From: Armillaria gallica
Taxonomy: Eukaryota > Basidiomycota > Agaricomycetes > Agaricales > Physalacriaceae
Assembly: GCA_037576215.1 (NCBI GenBank)
Contig: JBANDB010000009.1
Coordinates: forward strand, 2,728,001-2,792,000
Length of the DNA stretch: 64,000 bases
Direction of reading: 5' to 3'
The stretch's first letter is position 1, and every line of letters begins with the position of its first letter. Shown in pieces: positions 22,630 through 34,457 of this stretch. Under the pieces are notes generated by a model. That model was not told the origin of the DNA, made no database searches, and worked only from the letters and a program-made list of their open reading frames with translations. The translations under genes were made by a program, and so were the position numbers.

Positions 22630-24135
22630 TGCCCTCTAGTTTTCTGGCTCTGATGGAGCCAGATCCTCAGAGGCAGGAGCGGGTTCTTCAACTTCTGCAG
22701 CATGGCCTTTTGCAGAGGCCGCGGTCTTGCATTTGTTGCAGTCTTCGGTCTTGTGCTTGCCTCTGCAGAACATACAGAGGTTGTTCTTTTGGTGGTGGTC
22801 CTTTTCTTCTTGAGTAAGATGGCCATCTTTGCCTAGCTTATCAGCATAGGGCTTGGGGTTGGAGGCGGATCCTGAGGAATTGGAATCGGAGGACTTCGGA
22901 GCCAATCCGGAAGTCGAAGAACTGGTGTTGGAATTGGAACCCTTGGATTTAGGGTTGTTGGAATATGAACTGGAGGACTTGTTTTCCCGGTTTTCCCAGG
23001 ATATCTCAGTTCTCCGAGTCCAATAGTGCGCATCGAGTTCTTGGGCTAGGAAACGCATGTCACAGAGATTGTTAGGTTTCCTGTGGTGAGCCATATCATC
23101 CTTAATGCGGGTACAAAGTCCATGGTAGAAAGCATGGCGGAGGGAATTGTCGCCGTAACCAACTTGGAATGCATATTGGTTGAACTGAACCATATACTTC
23201 ATGATTCAGTCTCCATCACACATCTGGAGATGTTCCAGGGCATCCTCAGCATCTCCAATGGCATCAAAGGGGCCAAAATTTGTTCAGAGTTCATCAAGGA
23301 AGGCAGCATAAGAGTATTGCCATGCCGGCAGATTCCGCAGATTTGGACAGAGGATGTCTGGTTCAAACCAGTCAAGAGCAGTGCTGGAGAGAAAGGAAGT
23401 GGTGTAGTTGACTTTACTGGCATCCACCGCAAAAGCAGTGGGTCTGTCATTAAAGTTCAACTGAATGGAGACAATGAAAGCCTTAAGCTTCAGTGGGTCA
23501 GAGCTGTCAAATGTATCAGGTTCTTTGACCTTGGTGTGGATGTTGTTGGGTTGAGGATTGTTTAGCGAAGTGGAAACCCCACACAACAGGTTTATGAATT
23601 CTCATAAGAATTCTTGCTCGTTGGGAGTATTGTTGTCAGATCTGCCTGGTCCTCCTGATCCATTGGGGCCACTGGGGTCTCCGGGTCTGTTCAGGCTACC
23701 TGGGGAGTCAGATCCATTGTCACCCTGGTTGTGTCGATTTGAAGGATGAGTGGGGGTATCAGTTTCGCCTCCGGAATCATTGGATCCCGTGGCGTCCATT
23801 TGTTCCCTGTTGGAGGTGGGTTGAGGTGCTGGGGTGTGTGGATCTGGATTTTCTCAGTATCTGTCGAATATGCCGGTCCTTCACTGACACAGAAGGTCAT
23901 CAGGTGGTGGAGTACCGAAAGGGTTAGGAGAACCATAGTTGTCGGATTGACGAGCCGTGAAACCAGAGTGGCTGTAGGTTTCCCTATGGGATGGTTGTTC
24001 TCTGATGGAGGCCGATCTGAAAAGCTCCGGATTTTCCTTGGATGCGGATGCTGCTATGTCTTCCATGGAAAAGATTGGTGTTTTTTGTTTCAGGCCTTCG
24101 CCTGTCTCTGGAGGGTATGTGTATGTGGTTGTCAT
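22630..24135 (-). pseudogene. Gypsy gag
   Basis: An ATG at 24135 starts MTTTYTYPPETGEGL. The capsid part is in 23586-23284 (VKEPDTFDSSDPLKLKAFIV, then TALDWFEP) and 23202-22636 (YMVQFNQYAFQVGYGDNSL). The C-terminal zinc knuckle CMFCRGKHKTEDC is present, with spacing C-x2-C-x3-H-x4-C, one residue short of the usual C-x2-C-x4-H-x4-C. At least two frame breaks (about 23900 and 23230) split it. Confidence 0.85.
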
Positions 24136-24147
24136 GATTTAGAGAAA

Positions 24148-24178
24148 ATATTCAACTCAAGGGGTTGAGTTTGAATAT
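24148..24178. promoter_or_regulatory. Inverted repeat at the Gypsy primer-binding position
   Basis: ATATTCAACTCAA, GGGG, TTGAGTTTGAATAT forms a near-perfect hairpin (arms of 13 and 14 bases, one bulge) two bases inside the 5' LTR. No clear tRNA 3'-end complement is visible at this site. It may form a structured primer site; this is inference. Confidence 0.4.
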
Positions 24179-24180
24179 AC

Positions 24181-24692
24181 TGTTAGGGATGTGCCAAATA
24201 GACAAAGATAACTCGTACGAGCGGAGATCCATGGAGTGCGTGGGCTTTGGCAAAGCTATTAGCAATGTCACCCTTGGGCTGAAGCCCTAAGATTGGATTG
24301 TGGAGAGCAAAGGTTTGGATAGAGTAAAGATAGTCCAACAGAGTGGAGGCTGCAGACTTGGAGAGCGATAGATTAGACTTGGAGTCAGAGAGAGATTTGG
24401 CTAAACCAAGTTGATATTCAAACTGAGTATCTACAAGTAATTCTACAGTATATATATGAGTAGGTAATCCAAGTCAGAGTCTGATGGAATCCGACGGAAA
24501 TCTGTTCGCTACCGAATTCGGGTTCTAGATTTAATATGTGAAATAGTAAAATGAAACAGAAATGAAATATTAAAATGGAGTAAGTAGATGGTAAGCGGCC
24601 GGAGGCTGTGGAGGTCTGATGGTGTGATTTGTTGAGATGAAGTCTGTGCGTGAAGTCAGTGTGAAGCGGAGGTCCGTGGCATGCATGTAACA
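24181..24692 (-). repeat. Gypsy 5' LTR
   Basis: 512 bp, TGTTAGGGATG ... CATGTAACA. It differs from the 3' LTR by scattered transitions and a small deletion (the 3' LTR has GAGCGGAGTCCACAGAGAGC where this copy has GAGAGC). Confidence 0.9.
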
Positions 24693-25225
24693 AGAGGTAG
24701 CTAATGTTCTTAAAGTAGTGACTGTGTATGTGCTCTATCTCTGTTCACCTTTGTATTTACTCACAGACTAATTATCTGTCAATGAATATCTTTGATACTC
24801 TCTCTAACACCCTAGCACTAACAATGGCAATGCAAGATGAGCTTATGTACTACCTAGATGCTCCTACTAAAACCACAAATAATGCCATAATGTGGTGCAT
24901 CAATAATCACAAGAATTATCCATGTCTATCTCAGATGGCTCTTGATTATTTGTCTATTCCAGAATCCTCCAGATACTCTTATACTAACACTTTTGATATA
25001 ACTACCTCTGTCCATGTTGAATGAGTATTTAGCCATGGCAGACTTCTCTTGCTGCATGTGTGTAACCATCTTTCAGTGCAAACAACACAGGCACTTATAC
25101 ATCTTGGAGATTGGAGCATCCTTCTTTGTTAAGGATGACGATGTTCTTGCTGTAGCTTGCCTTCCAGAGGTATCTGAGAAGGAAGGTGATGAGAATAGAG
25201 ATGTTTTGATGCCAGATGGTTAGGA
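24693..25225 (+). pseudogene. hAT transposase relic, C-terminal dimerisation part
   Basis: The frame at 24728-25024 contains DELMYYLDAPTKTTNNAI, NYPCLSQMALDYLSIPESS and, after a short insertion, SVHVE followed in another frame by FSHGRLLLLHVCNHLS and ALIHLGDWS. This is the hAT C-terminal dimerisation region (family: PLLAxMAxDxLSxPASS...ERxFSxGR). It lies on the right flank of the Gypsy, in the same orientation as the N-terminal relic on the left flank, so the Gypsy probably landed in one hAT copy. About 150 residues expected between the two parts are missing. Confidence 0.7.
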
Positions 25226-25700
25226 TGCAATCTCCCAAAATTGTAAGTAAATAGGTAAGTGTTTTAAGCCTTCATATCTGTCTGCTGTTAAGCTCATGGT
25301 CTTTTTGACCATGTATACACTCAAGACAAAGAAAATCATGATGAAGAAATAACTCAAGGCTACTATGCATACAAATACAATAATATGGTGAATATAATTA
25401 AATACTATCAATCAAGAAGGCTTACAATACTGTTGACGATGCCAGGACAAAGCTTTGATGAGAAATCTATGACAAGACACTTAACAAAGGTACAGAAAAG
25501 CAAATCAAGAGCAAGGACACAATTCAGGTCAATTCAGGAAGTTGAAAGACAGTAACAATTAGCCTTGCACTGCCCCATATTGCTTATCCATCAACAATCA
25601 TACAGTTGATGAGTATTCACTTTCCTTGATGAGTCAAGTTTCCAACACAATAATTCAACTTATTATTCTGAGACATTCAGCAAGGATATACATCAGGGTG

Positions 25701-25938
25701 CACTGCATGGAGAATTCAATATCTTGGCTTAAAATATTGAATTCTATAATTATTTATTTTTCCAACATTTAAGCTGGAATATTAAAAAATTATTTTGAAA
25801 ATTATTTTGATATTCTTGTTTATTGAAAAAATATTAGGAATTTCTCAAATATCACAAATATATTGAAAATATTATTTCAATATTTCAAAGCAATATATTG
25901 AATATTTTAAACTAAGATATTGGATTCTCTATGCAGTG
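25701..25938. mobile_element. Small fold-back element (MITE-like) with CACTG ends
   Basis: The 238-bp segment begins CACTGCATGGAGAATTC and ends with the near-complement GGATTCTCTATGCAGTG. Inverted similarity extends at least 40 bp inward (AATATCTTGGCTTAAAATATT against AATATTTTAAACTAAGATATT). The interior is almost pure A/T and codes for nothing. The trinucleotide GTG occurs on both sides and may be a 3-bp target duplication. CACTG/CACTA ends with 2-3 bp duplications are typical of CMC (EnSpm) DNA transposons, so this may be a non-autonomous relative. Confidence 0.6.
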
Positions 25939-27744
25939 GTGCCAAGAAGAATAGTTGAAGATGAAACAAGGTGGAAAGAGTAGCCAATAGAGAAGGAATG
26001 GGGCTTTGACAAAGCTAAGGCTGTGTCATCAAGGCCAGGCACAGAGCAATTGATAAGATATATTAAAAGTGGAATTAGCCTATCAGGGTAGATCAAGGCA
26101 TAGGAGAAACAGCTGAGAAAAGAAGATGAGGTTAGAAAGATTAGTAAGTACAGTAGTATTATGACTGGGTGTTCACTGGGTGTTATGTATTATGTGTTAG
26201 ATTCACTGGAATACATGTCTAATACCCAGTGTGATGTGTTATAGATTATAATATACATTCATATTCATAACCTGAATGGGACAAATCTGTGTATGAATTA
26301 GCATAAAATGCCTCTAAAGTTTATGATAGATTGTATTTTGAATAGAGAAGAGGCCTAAATTAACTCAGAAATTCACCAGAAATTATGCTAAAATTTTTGA
26401 GTAAATAATATTTACCTAGAAATATGTTCATGACCCTGTGTTATTTAAGAAAGTGACAAGTGTTCATTCATAGAACCTAATAGAATACACTGTAAGTTAT
26501 CTTGTAGACTATAGATATCAATCAGTAAGGTAAAAGAGATAGCATAGGTAGATACTCACCCTCACACAGTGTAGTGATAAGCAGAAATGCAGTGAGGGTG
26601 CTAGACAGCTCATGTCCAATATATAAAGTCCATCCTGACATAAAGGGGTATACAGCTTGGTTGGTGGGATATGACAGAGCTCATGCTTGCTAATCTAACA
26701 TAAATCAATTCCTCTATACACAAATATACACTGTGACTCTAAGTTAGTAAAATAGTACTGCTTGGTAGTTGAGTACTAGGTGTTCTGGCTGTAAGCTAGT
26801 AGGGGTCTCTCAAAATAAGAAAGGACAGAAGCAGGTATGATATGAATACTACAAATCTATATGAGAAAACATGAGACAAGACTAGAAAATATCACTAGAC
26901 GGTAATCTGAATGGGGTGAACTGTGGAAAATAAACTAAATAGTCAGCAATAGTCTAGGAATGAGTGAGGCAATGAGAAAACATGGGGTTAAGATTGAGTG
27001 TGGTGAGAGAAAATGTGGAACTATAAAAACTAGTGATGATACTGGTCCTATACAGTGTGATGGTGCTGAAGTCAATGTCAAAACTGGTCTTATACTAAAA
27101 CAATCCTATTCTATGTCAAAACTAGTCTTCAAGTCCACTCAAGGGACTGTCCTATACTGATACTATATGAAAACTTGCTGTAACTGATCCTAAGTCTGCT
27201 CTGAGACTACTCGACAATAACAATGGCAAAAGAGAAAATGCAAAAACTTCAATAGTGTAAAAGTGAAACAATGATAACTTAATAAAAGATAACATAGGTG
27301 AAATATGGTGCAGCAATCACATATTGGCACAATATGAGCATGTACTAATAGTGTTAAGAGCAAAGAATAAGTGTCAAAGGACTCTTCACAGTTAAAAACT
27401 GTGAAATAACTCTGGTGAGTTTAAAAGTTGATATGCAATTAAGAATATGCTAGGGTAAATGGTATATTGCTATAGAATGGTGAATAAATATGGTTTACTA
27501 GTGATAGACTAGAGTATGACAATAATTGATGTAGACTGTAGTCAACTGGAGATGAACTAACTCTTTACTACATTTTCTAGCTAGTTTTATTACTACAAGT
27601 ACAAATTTATAAATAGAGTAGATATGCAAGACTTGGTAAGGCTATAAGGTCTTAGCTTAGTCAAAACTATAGTAGATGTATAGTCATTTGCCTTCGGAAA
27701 TAATAGCAACTCTTTGATATTTAAGATTACATGTTGGTAAAAAT

Positions 27745-27801
27745 AAATAATTATAGAATTCAATATTTTAAGCTAAAATATTGGATTCTCCATGCAGTGC
27801 T
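27745..27801. repeat. Half copy of the CACTG fold-back element
   Basis: GAATTCAATATTTTAAGC, then TAAAATATTGGATTCTCCATGCAGTG, matches the right terminus of the element at 25701-25938 and ends with the same CAGTG. The left terminus is absent. Confidence 0.5.
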
Positions 27802-29687
27802 AGGTGCTGTTTAGCTGTAGATTACTGAGTGATGGTCATCATACTGAAGAGTATGCATGGGGCAATATTTTCTTAAGGCCTTGACAAAGTAACAGCCTTA
27901 GTAAACATGGTCTGTAGTTGCTGTAGCTGTAATTGTCATAGCTAGAAGGGTTTTCATTAAGTGATCAATGGGTGTGTCAACTGTGTGCTTCTGAGTGATG
28001 TGGTAATTTCATTTTGAAGTGATTGTTAATCAAAGATGCCTTGCCATGATGAAATATGGCAATTATGATGTGTAGCAAGATAGGATAGATAACAAAGCAT
28101 GTGAGAAGTGGTTGCCATAGGATGAAAGTGATATTACTGTATATGCAATTATTGGTTTGCTGAAAGGCTGTTAAAGGGACAATAGCATTAATTAGCAGGC
28201 TAAATCCATGAATTCTGAGCATACAGAGCCTGGAGACTCATTAATGTTATATGTTATATAAATATCTGGTCATAATACTATAGTAGCTTTGTCATTAAAG
28301 AGAGTTTTCTTTTGCACTAGAATTCTCCTCATGCATTAGTCTATTTGTTATCAATTGCAGATATTTTTGCAGTATTTTGTCACTGCAATCTATACTTTAT
28401 TATTTCTACATATCATCTCGGACTGGGAGAGCCCTGTCTTAGTGGGAACTGTGCATATTGATTTGGAGATTGCTTGATGTTTTAAAGAGAGTTAAAGAGA
28501 GTTTCAAGAGTCAATCAGCATATTTCAGGCAGCTAGCATGTTTCATCAAAGAGAGTTTTGTTAAAGATTTTTTGGTCTCATCAGCAAGTTTTGTATCTTA
28601 GTGTTTGTCTCAATAATCACATTGTATATCCTTCCCCATCTATCTTATGTCCACTTACTCATCTCCTTTGCCAGCTTTTTGTTGTCTTGTTGTTGTTAGC
28701 TTCATTCAATAGATATTGTTGTCCTCTACTCATACCTTTTATCATTGTAGACCTTTGCTAGCATTGAATACCAATTCATTTATTCTTTCATCATCATTGC
28801 TCTGTCAGATATTTCCTGTTCCTCACTGTATCCCTTTCATCGTTCATCTTTTGACTAATAACCACTCTACCACAAGCTATACATGTCTATTACCTACACC
28901 TATCAAGAAGCATTTCTACTTGACTTACTGATACATGAAGACCCCTTCTAACTCATATTGTTTTCTCCTTCTAGGGAAGTGAGCATCATCACCACATTGT
29001 ATTGAATATGTTCTGTAGATATGTATAATGCTTCGCTTCTGTTATAATACTCAAAAGAACTCCCACTCAATCTCTTGCTCTAGTATATTTTGAAAACTGT
29101 TTGTACTCATATCTGTTGAGTTTATTTCATTTCCATTTCATTCATGACATTGCCTGCTTCATTATAGTTACTTGATATATAATGTTTTAGATACAATATG
29201 ATAGAAACCTTATATCTGTTTTGCTTAACATACTTCAATATGCATCTACAGACAGACAGGTCAGATTACCTGTCAACTCATTACCCATTGTACAGGTGAC
29301 AGGTTGGTTTGGGTTCAGGATGGGTGCCAAAATTGAGACCTGAACCTGACCCAGACCTCATCAAAGTTTGGGTGGCCCATTGAGCACCTGCTGTAGACCT
29401 GTTGTTGACTCACAACCTGTTGTAAGGGTGATAGGTTTATTCAGGTTTGAGATGAGTTTGAAATATGAGATCTGGACCCACCCTGGGCTGTTCACTACAG
29501 GCTAGAAAGTATCATTTAGGTGGGAATTCTCCTTGTTGTTGAATTAATTATTTTTCTTTGGTGGAGAGACTAATGTTTGTAGTATAAACTAAAGAAGAGT
29601 ACACTGTAAAGCTGGCAAGATATGGAATATATGACTACTGTATGTGTATGTATATCTACAGCTTCTGACCAGTCTGAAATTTGATTG

Positions 29688-30068
29688 GGTTTAAAGAAAT
29701 GTATTTACACAAGTCTAATTGGTAAGAGGTCTAATCTATTGGATCTCCCCTCCTTCCTCATGCCTCTTCACAGGCATCAGCTGCTCCAATGCACATAAAC
29801 TTTCATATTTAGCATATGTGGTCTCAGCCTCCCCCCAGGAGTCTCAGCTATCTCATCTGTGAGTGCGTGCCACAGTTCTGAAGACTCATGGAAACTAACA
29901 GGCTAACAGCTTCCTCCCCATGTCTTTCTTCTCCAGACTATATGTATCTGATGGTTTCAGCAAGAACACTTGTCACTCTTGCTGAACCACCAGGTATGTC
30001 TTTTATTTTCTCTTGTCATGTAGTTCTTATTAGCTCACTCGTGCTTGACAGAGCACCATGTCTTTATA
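29688..30068 (+). repeat. Ngaro split direct repeat A1
   Basis: It begins GGTTTAAAGAAATGTATTT and matches A2 (34563 onward) nearly base for base through GAGCACCATGTCTT. It contains an intron-like CCACCAGGTATG site and the likely leader of gag. Confidence 0.8.
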
Positions 30069-31470
30069 CATCTTAATAAACCAGTTTATTCATTGTCTCT
30101 GAGACTCAATAGACCAGCTATCAAACTGTCCTCAGCTTCCAATGCCTCTACTCAACCCACAAACAACATGCCAGCCACTGGAAACTCAACTCAGCAGTCA
30201 GCCACTGCAGGAGATGCCAGATGTTCCCATAGTCTTGCAGGATCACCTGCTCCATCAGATGTGCCCCAAGCCCAAATCACAATCCAGTGTGACACTATTG
30301 TTGAGACTTACCGCACAGGCATCAACACTTTGAAGCTGAATGTTCTCACCAAGATCATCCACGTGCTTGCTGACTTCTTCCATGCCAGACCAGGACATGA
30401 TGAGGACTTCAATAATGCCCTCCGAATTTATGTCGAAATGCTCAACAATTATAAGGACAAGCAGTGAGTCCTCCATTAGGAAGGAGAGAATCAAGTACAT
30501 GCCAGAGCCAGGAATGAAGTGGAAGAGGGGAGACCAGCTCAACCTCAAGCTGCCAATTTCATGAGGAAGGTGATGGAGGAGATGAAAGGGGAGAGGAATC
30601 TGAGCACAATAGAGAGTCTGATGGAGGAGAAGACGCTGATGAAGGACAAGCCCAGTGAAATATGCATGAATTGATGAGTCACAATTTCCATGGCAGCCTG
30701 TTAGGGAGATCAGCTGAGCCCTCCTCCATCCTAAGCTGCAGCGCACCCTTGAACTTATCAAGAACTACACTCTCGATCTCAAAGCATCCTGTTGAAGCCT
30801 CACAAATTTGCCTGAATGTCCAGAGTTCCCCGAGGAGCAGTGGCTTGCTCTCTTGGCAGAGAAGGCAGTCAACCTTGATTCTGTGTTCGCCACCGAGCAT
30901 TCCACTTCAATTAATGAAATTCAGACTCATGAAATATCTGAAGGGATTGCTCTCTGACTCACCGAAAACATGTCCAACCTCTCTGAATCAAAGAGAGTCA
31001 TTAGCAACACAGATGAATGGACCACAACCTGGTACACCTACACTCAAGCAGTCATCATTGCTTTCCTGCATAGATACAGAGAACTCACCTTCTATCAATA
31101 ATACATGTCCTCTCTCTTCTGGACAAATGCACTTCCCCTCCACAGTCATGTCTTCATCCTTGACCAAGCTATCCAAAATAGAGTTGGCAGATGTCAAAAC
31201 ATCCTCCTCTCAGAAACAGACAAGTTCCAAGATCTCGAACGCTCGCACATCTCCCCTGTTGGCATGGCATACCAAGAATTTGAGGAGGGGCACTCTGAGT
31301 CCAAGCCTAAGAGAAGAGTTGGTGACCGTGTGCAAAGCTTTGATGCCTGCAGGCGGTGGAATGCAGGAGTTTTCCTTCATCAGATGGTAAATGTCACTAC
31401 AAACATGTGTGCTCAAGTTGCAAGAGAGGACACCGAGTCTCCACTTGCCCTGGGAGAGTTTGAATGACTG
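30045..31470 (+). pseudogene. Ngaro gag
   Basis: Coding blocks in shifting frames: a serine/threonine-rich start with NVLTKIIHVLADFF (30045-30467), then EFPEEQWLALLAEKAVNLD (about 30818-30875), WTTTWYTYTQAVIIAFLHRY (about 31018-31077), LDQAIQNRVGRCQN (about 31160-31200) and a zinc-binding end. The latter reads CRRWNAG in one frame, then KCHYKHVCSSCKRGHRVSTC in another, i.e. a CCCH-type finger plus a zinc knuckle broken by a shift. I recall this arrangement from gag-like proteins of mushroom YR retroelements. Several frameshifts prevent translation. Confidence 0.7.
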
Positions 31471-31679
31471 GAAGGAGTTTTCGAGGAGAGGGGGAGGTTC
31501 AAGAGGAAGAGCAAGGGAGCAGATTGGGAAGAAGGAGACAAGAGGTTCACACCCAAGTACAAACAAGGGTTTGTATTCTCAGCAACCAACAATCCTGGTA
31601 GCTGGGCTGCTGGTTGCATGGAATTCAAATTGCCAGTGCCATGACCACTGCCCAAAGAATTTGGAAATTCAGAGGCAGT

Positions 31680-33406
31680 CAGCATGATTGCGAGGTACCT
31701 CCAATTGATCAAAATCACAACGCCTATCAAGGTGGACATCTTCAAAAAATACCTCGAAACCCATCCAAATCAAGAGTTTGTTGCCTCTGTTATTATTGCG
31801 CTCAGAGAAGGATTCTGGCCCTGGGCAGAAACCCAGCCAGAAGGAGGGAGTTTCCAGGTACTTGGGATAACACGAGAATGAGTCTGAGGCCCACGATGGA
31901 ACAGAAGTTCATCAGCAGATATTGAGACAAGGAAATAGCTACTGGATGCTTCTCAGAATCATTTGGATCTGATCTGCTGCCTGGGATGTACAGCACGCCA
32001 GTGCATGCGGTCCCCAAGCCTCACTGGATGATTTTTGAATGGTCTCTAACATGTCAACTGGATTGTATGTGCCAAATCGGATGATACACCACTCTGATAT
32101 AGCTGGATCACATCTTGACAGTCTCCACACTCTATTCTCAGTGATATTTCATTACCGCAAGAGCACCCCTGGCAACGTGCAGAAAATCCTGGTCATTTTC
32201 GAATCAGACATGTTGAAGGCATACCAACTCTGCTCAATGCATCCATTGTGGCAACTGAAGCAAGTGGTGACCACTGGGTACCTCACCAGTGAGCAGAAAG
32301 CTGCTGGAGAGGTCAAGGTATTGGTCAGGATTGTTGACTGCAATAACAATTTCAGTGGAAGAGACTCAGGCCAAGTCTGGTATAGTGTTAATGGTCTCAT
32401 CACCTGGGTAGTGATCAATGTTGAGAACATTGAAGACTTGGGATGTTACATGGATGACGATTTCAGCTTTGATGAGTGGGGAGATCTGGAATACTATGCC
32501 CTGTATGACACCTTCTATCCTCCGAGCAGACTAAGCTACTCAAGCTATGGGACTGGCTTAGCATACCTCACAGCAAGTCCAAACAGTTGTTTGGTTTGCA
32601 GCTAGTTATCATTGGATTTGACATCGACCCAAATGTGATGACAGCCACCATACCACAAGATTCAAAGGCTGAGTTGGTCCTTGCTATTCGGCACTTTGCC
32701 TTGTCAAATTGGCATAACTTGCAGGAGTATCAGCAGATTGCAGGGTGGTCAAATTGGTCATTCAATGTTTTTCCTCTTCTGAAACCAGGGTTGTGCAACT
32801 TGTACACAAAGATGCAAGGCAAGACCAACCCGTTTGCTGGAATCACCCTCAGTAATGCATTGAAAGAAGACCTACACTGGTTGGCAGATTACATCGAAAA
32901 CTTGAATGGGATTTGTTGCCTCGATTCCATGGACTGGGATCTGATCCTAGATGCCACTATCATGATTCTGTGTGACATGTGCCTTGATGGAATGGGATTT
33001 TGGATCCCAAGGATAGCCTGCAAGTTCATATGTCCTATGCCTGAGCTACCAGATGGCAAGGAAATCATATTCTTCTTTGAGGCTCTATGTGTTTGTGCTG
33101 CAGTTCACTGGGTAGTGAATACTCTGTCTCTGGAATCAAGGAGAAGAGTGACCATATTCACAGATAACATTAACACCATTGACATCTTCAATTCACTCAG
33201 GGCAACTCTGTTCTACAACTCTATCTTAAAATCCACCATCGATGTCCTAATCAGTCACAAGACTGACCTCCACATGCTCCACATCCCAGGCTCTGAGAAC
33301 AATATCACAGATGCTCTGTCATGTTCACAGTTCTCAAAAACCTGGGAATTAGTCCCTCGCCTCTTAATTCTGCCTTTTGTACCCCCCACAGTGTGCTGGG
33401 GGCATT
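31680..33406 (+). pseudogene. Ngaro reverse transcriptase and RNase H
   Basis: The N-terminal part (LETHPNQEFVASVIIALREG, then FWPWAE) is at 31740-31835. The palm is in 32039-32605, with DMLKAYQLCSMHPLWQLK and the catalytic box CYMDDDFS, where the YxDD aspartates are intact. The frame at 32587-33408 continues with IIGFDIDPNVMT, then an RNase H-type domain (CDMCLDGMGFWIP, FEALCVCAAVHW, FTDNINTIDIFNSL, LHIPGSENNITDALS). There is no protease. Stops near 31880 and 32038 and a shift near 32600 separate the blocks. Confidence 0.82.
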
Positions 33407-33408
33407 GA

Positions 33409-34390
33409 AATGTTAATCGACATCACTCCAGGGTCCAGACAGAAGATTCATGAACCTTGGACCCTGGAGAAGCTGTATCATGAGTGGTGCCTCACCTTAG
33501 GCTCCACAATTGACATGTTGACTCTCAGCCTATATAATTCTGTGCTAAACTCTTATATCACTTTTTGCAAAATCCACAACTTCCCCATCCAACTCATCAT
33601 CAACAGCATGAGCTACTACATTGTCTTCATGTGTGCTCACATCAAACCAGATTCTGTGTCTACCTATCTATCTGGAATATGCAACCGCCTAGAAAACTTC
33701 TTCCCAGATGTACATGAAATCAGAAACTCACCTATCATCAGCTGCACTCTGAAAGGATGCAAGAGACTCAAAGGATCCGTGGTCAGACACAAGTCCCCAC
33801 TCTCTCATGATGACATCCACCATGCAATCAAGACTCTTGCACCGTCTTCAGACTATGATGATTGCCTCTTCTGCTCTCCTAGTGACTGGTTTCAATGGCT
33901 TACTCCATCTAGCAGAACTGAGCATGCCTGATGCCAAGAAGGCCAGAAATTGGAGGAAGATCATGCACAGGACAACTGTCAAGTGGCTCTCAGAAGGCTA
34001 TGCATTTTTCCTCCCAGCTCACAAGGCCAACACCACATTCAAAGGCAATAAGGTTATTATTCCTAATGACAATGACCCCACTTTCAGTCCCCTCCCTGTA
34101 TTCCACCATTACCTCGCCCTCCATGACTGTCGACACCTCGTACACCCTGCACTTTGGGTCACCACTTCTGGATCCATCCCCACCCGATCTTGTTTCATAA
34201 AGAGACTTTGACAAATCTTCCTGAGCAAGAAGATCACAGGTCAATCTATGTGAGCAGGTGGTGCAACTGATCCTGCTGAGCAGGGTGTGTTACCCTACCT
34301 GATTAAAGCATGAGGTTGATGGTCATCAAAGGCCTTCAAGATATATATTCGAAAGAACCCTGTTCTCCTTCAGGCAATGATTGATACACA
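33409..34390 (+). pseudogene. Ngaro tyrosine recombinase
   Basis: An N-terminal core-binding domain (33406-33800; LYNSVLNSYITFCKIHNFP) is followed in another frame by the catalytic domain (33807-34211 and beyond). The first catalytic Arg region reads GFNGLLHLAEL where the family has R: CGT to CAT, a CpG-type change. The H/Q-x-x-R box reads GQSM, stop, AGGAT, with CGA to TGA. A further CGA-to-TGA stop follows before WSSKAFKIYIRKNP, which contains the nucleophile tyrosine (about 34340-34365). The domain is complete in outline but catalytically dead. Confidence 0.8.
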
Positions 34391-34457
34391 AGCTCCCTCT
34401 TTATAACCATCCTCCATGTCCATTTCCCAATGTCCTTCCAGTTCTATTACCCAATAG

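Larger units (their letters stand above)
16117..24692 (-). mobile_element. Ty3/Gypsy chromovirus, defective
   Basis: Two similar LTRs (16117-16643 and 24181-24692) enclose gag, protease, reverse transcriptase, RNase H, integrase and a chromodomain, all on the minus strand in Gypsy order; the element therefore runs from 24692 to 16117. The purine tract CGCTAAGGGGGGGATAC lies next to the downstream LTR as expected. An extra coding block on the plus strand (16806-18543) sits between the chromodomain and that LTR. No equal 5-bp duplications flank it (TTAGC left, AGAGG right). It retains many CpGs and longer frames than the other elements, so it is younger, but stops, frameshifts and a changed catalytic residue make it inactive. 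Confidence 0.92.
25226..29687. other. AT-rich stretch without genes
   Basis: Apart from the fold-back element at 25701-25938 and its half copy at 27745-27801, I find no coding or RNA gene. A stretch at 29270-29510 consists of degenerate repeats of GACAGGTTGGTTTGGGTTCAGG-like sequence and looks like an old simple or tandem repeat. Frames at 26960-27160 and 28558-28931 look non-coding. Confidence 0.5.

Noticed and set aside
19100..24168. Many plus-strand frames of 60-160 codons in this range
   Set aside because: They are mirror frames of the minus-strand Gypsy genes and show no domains.
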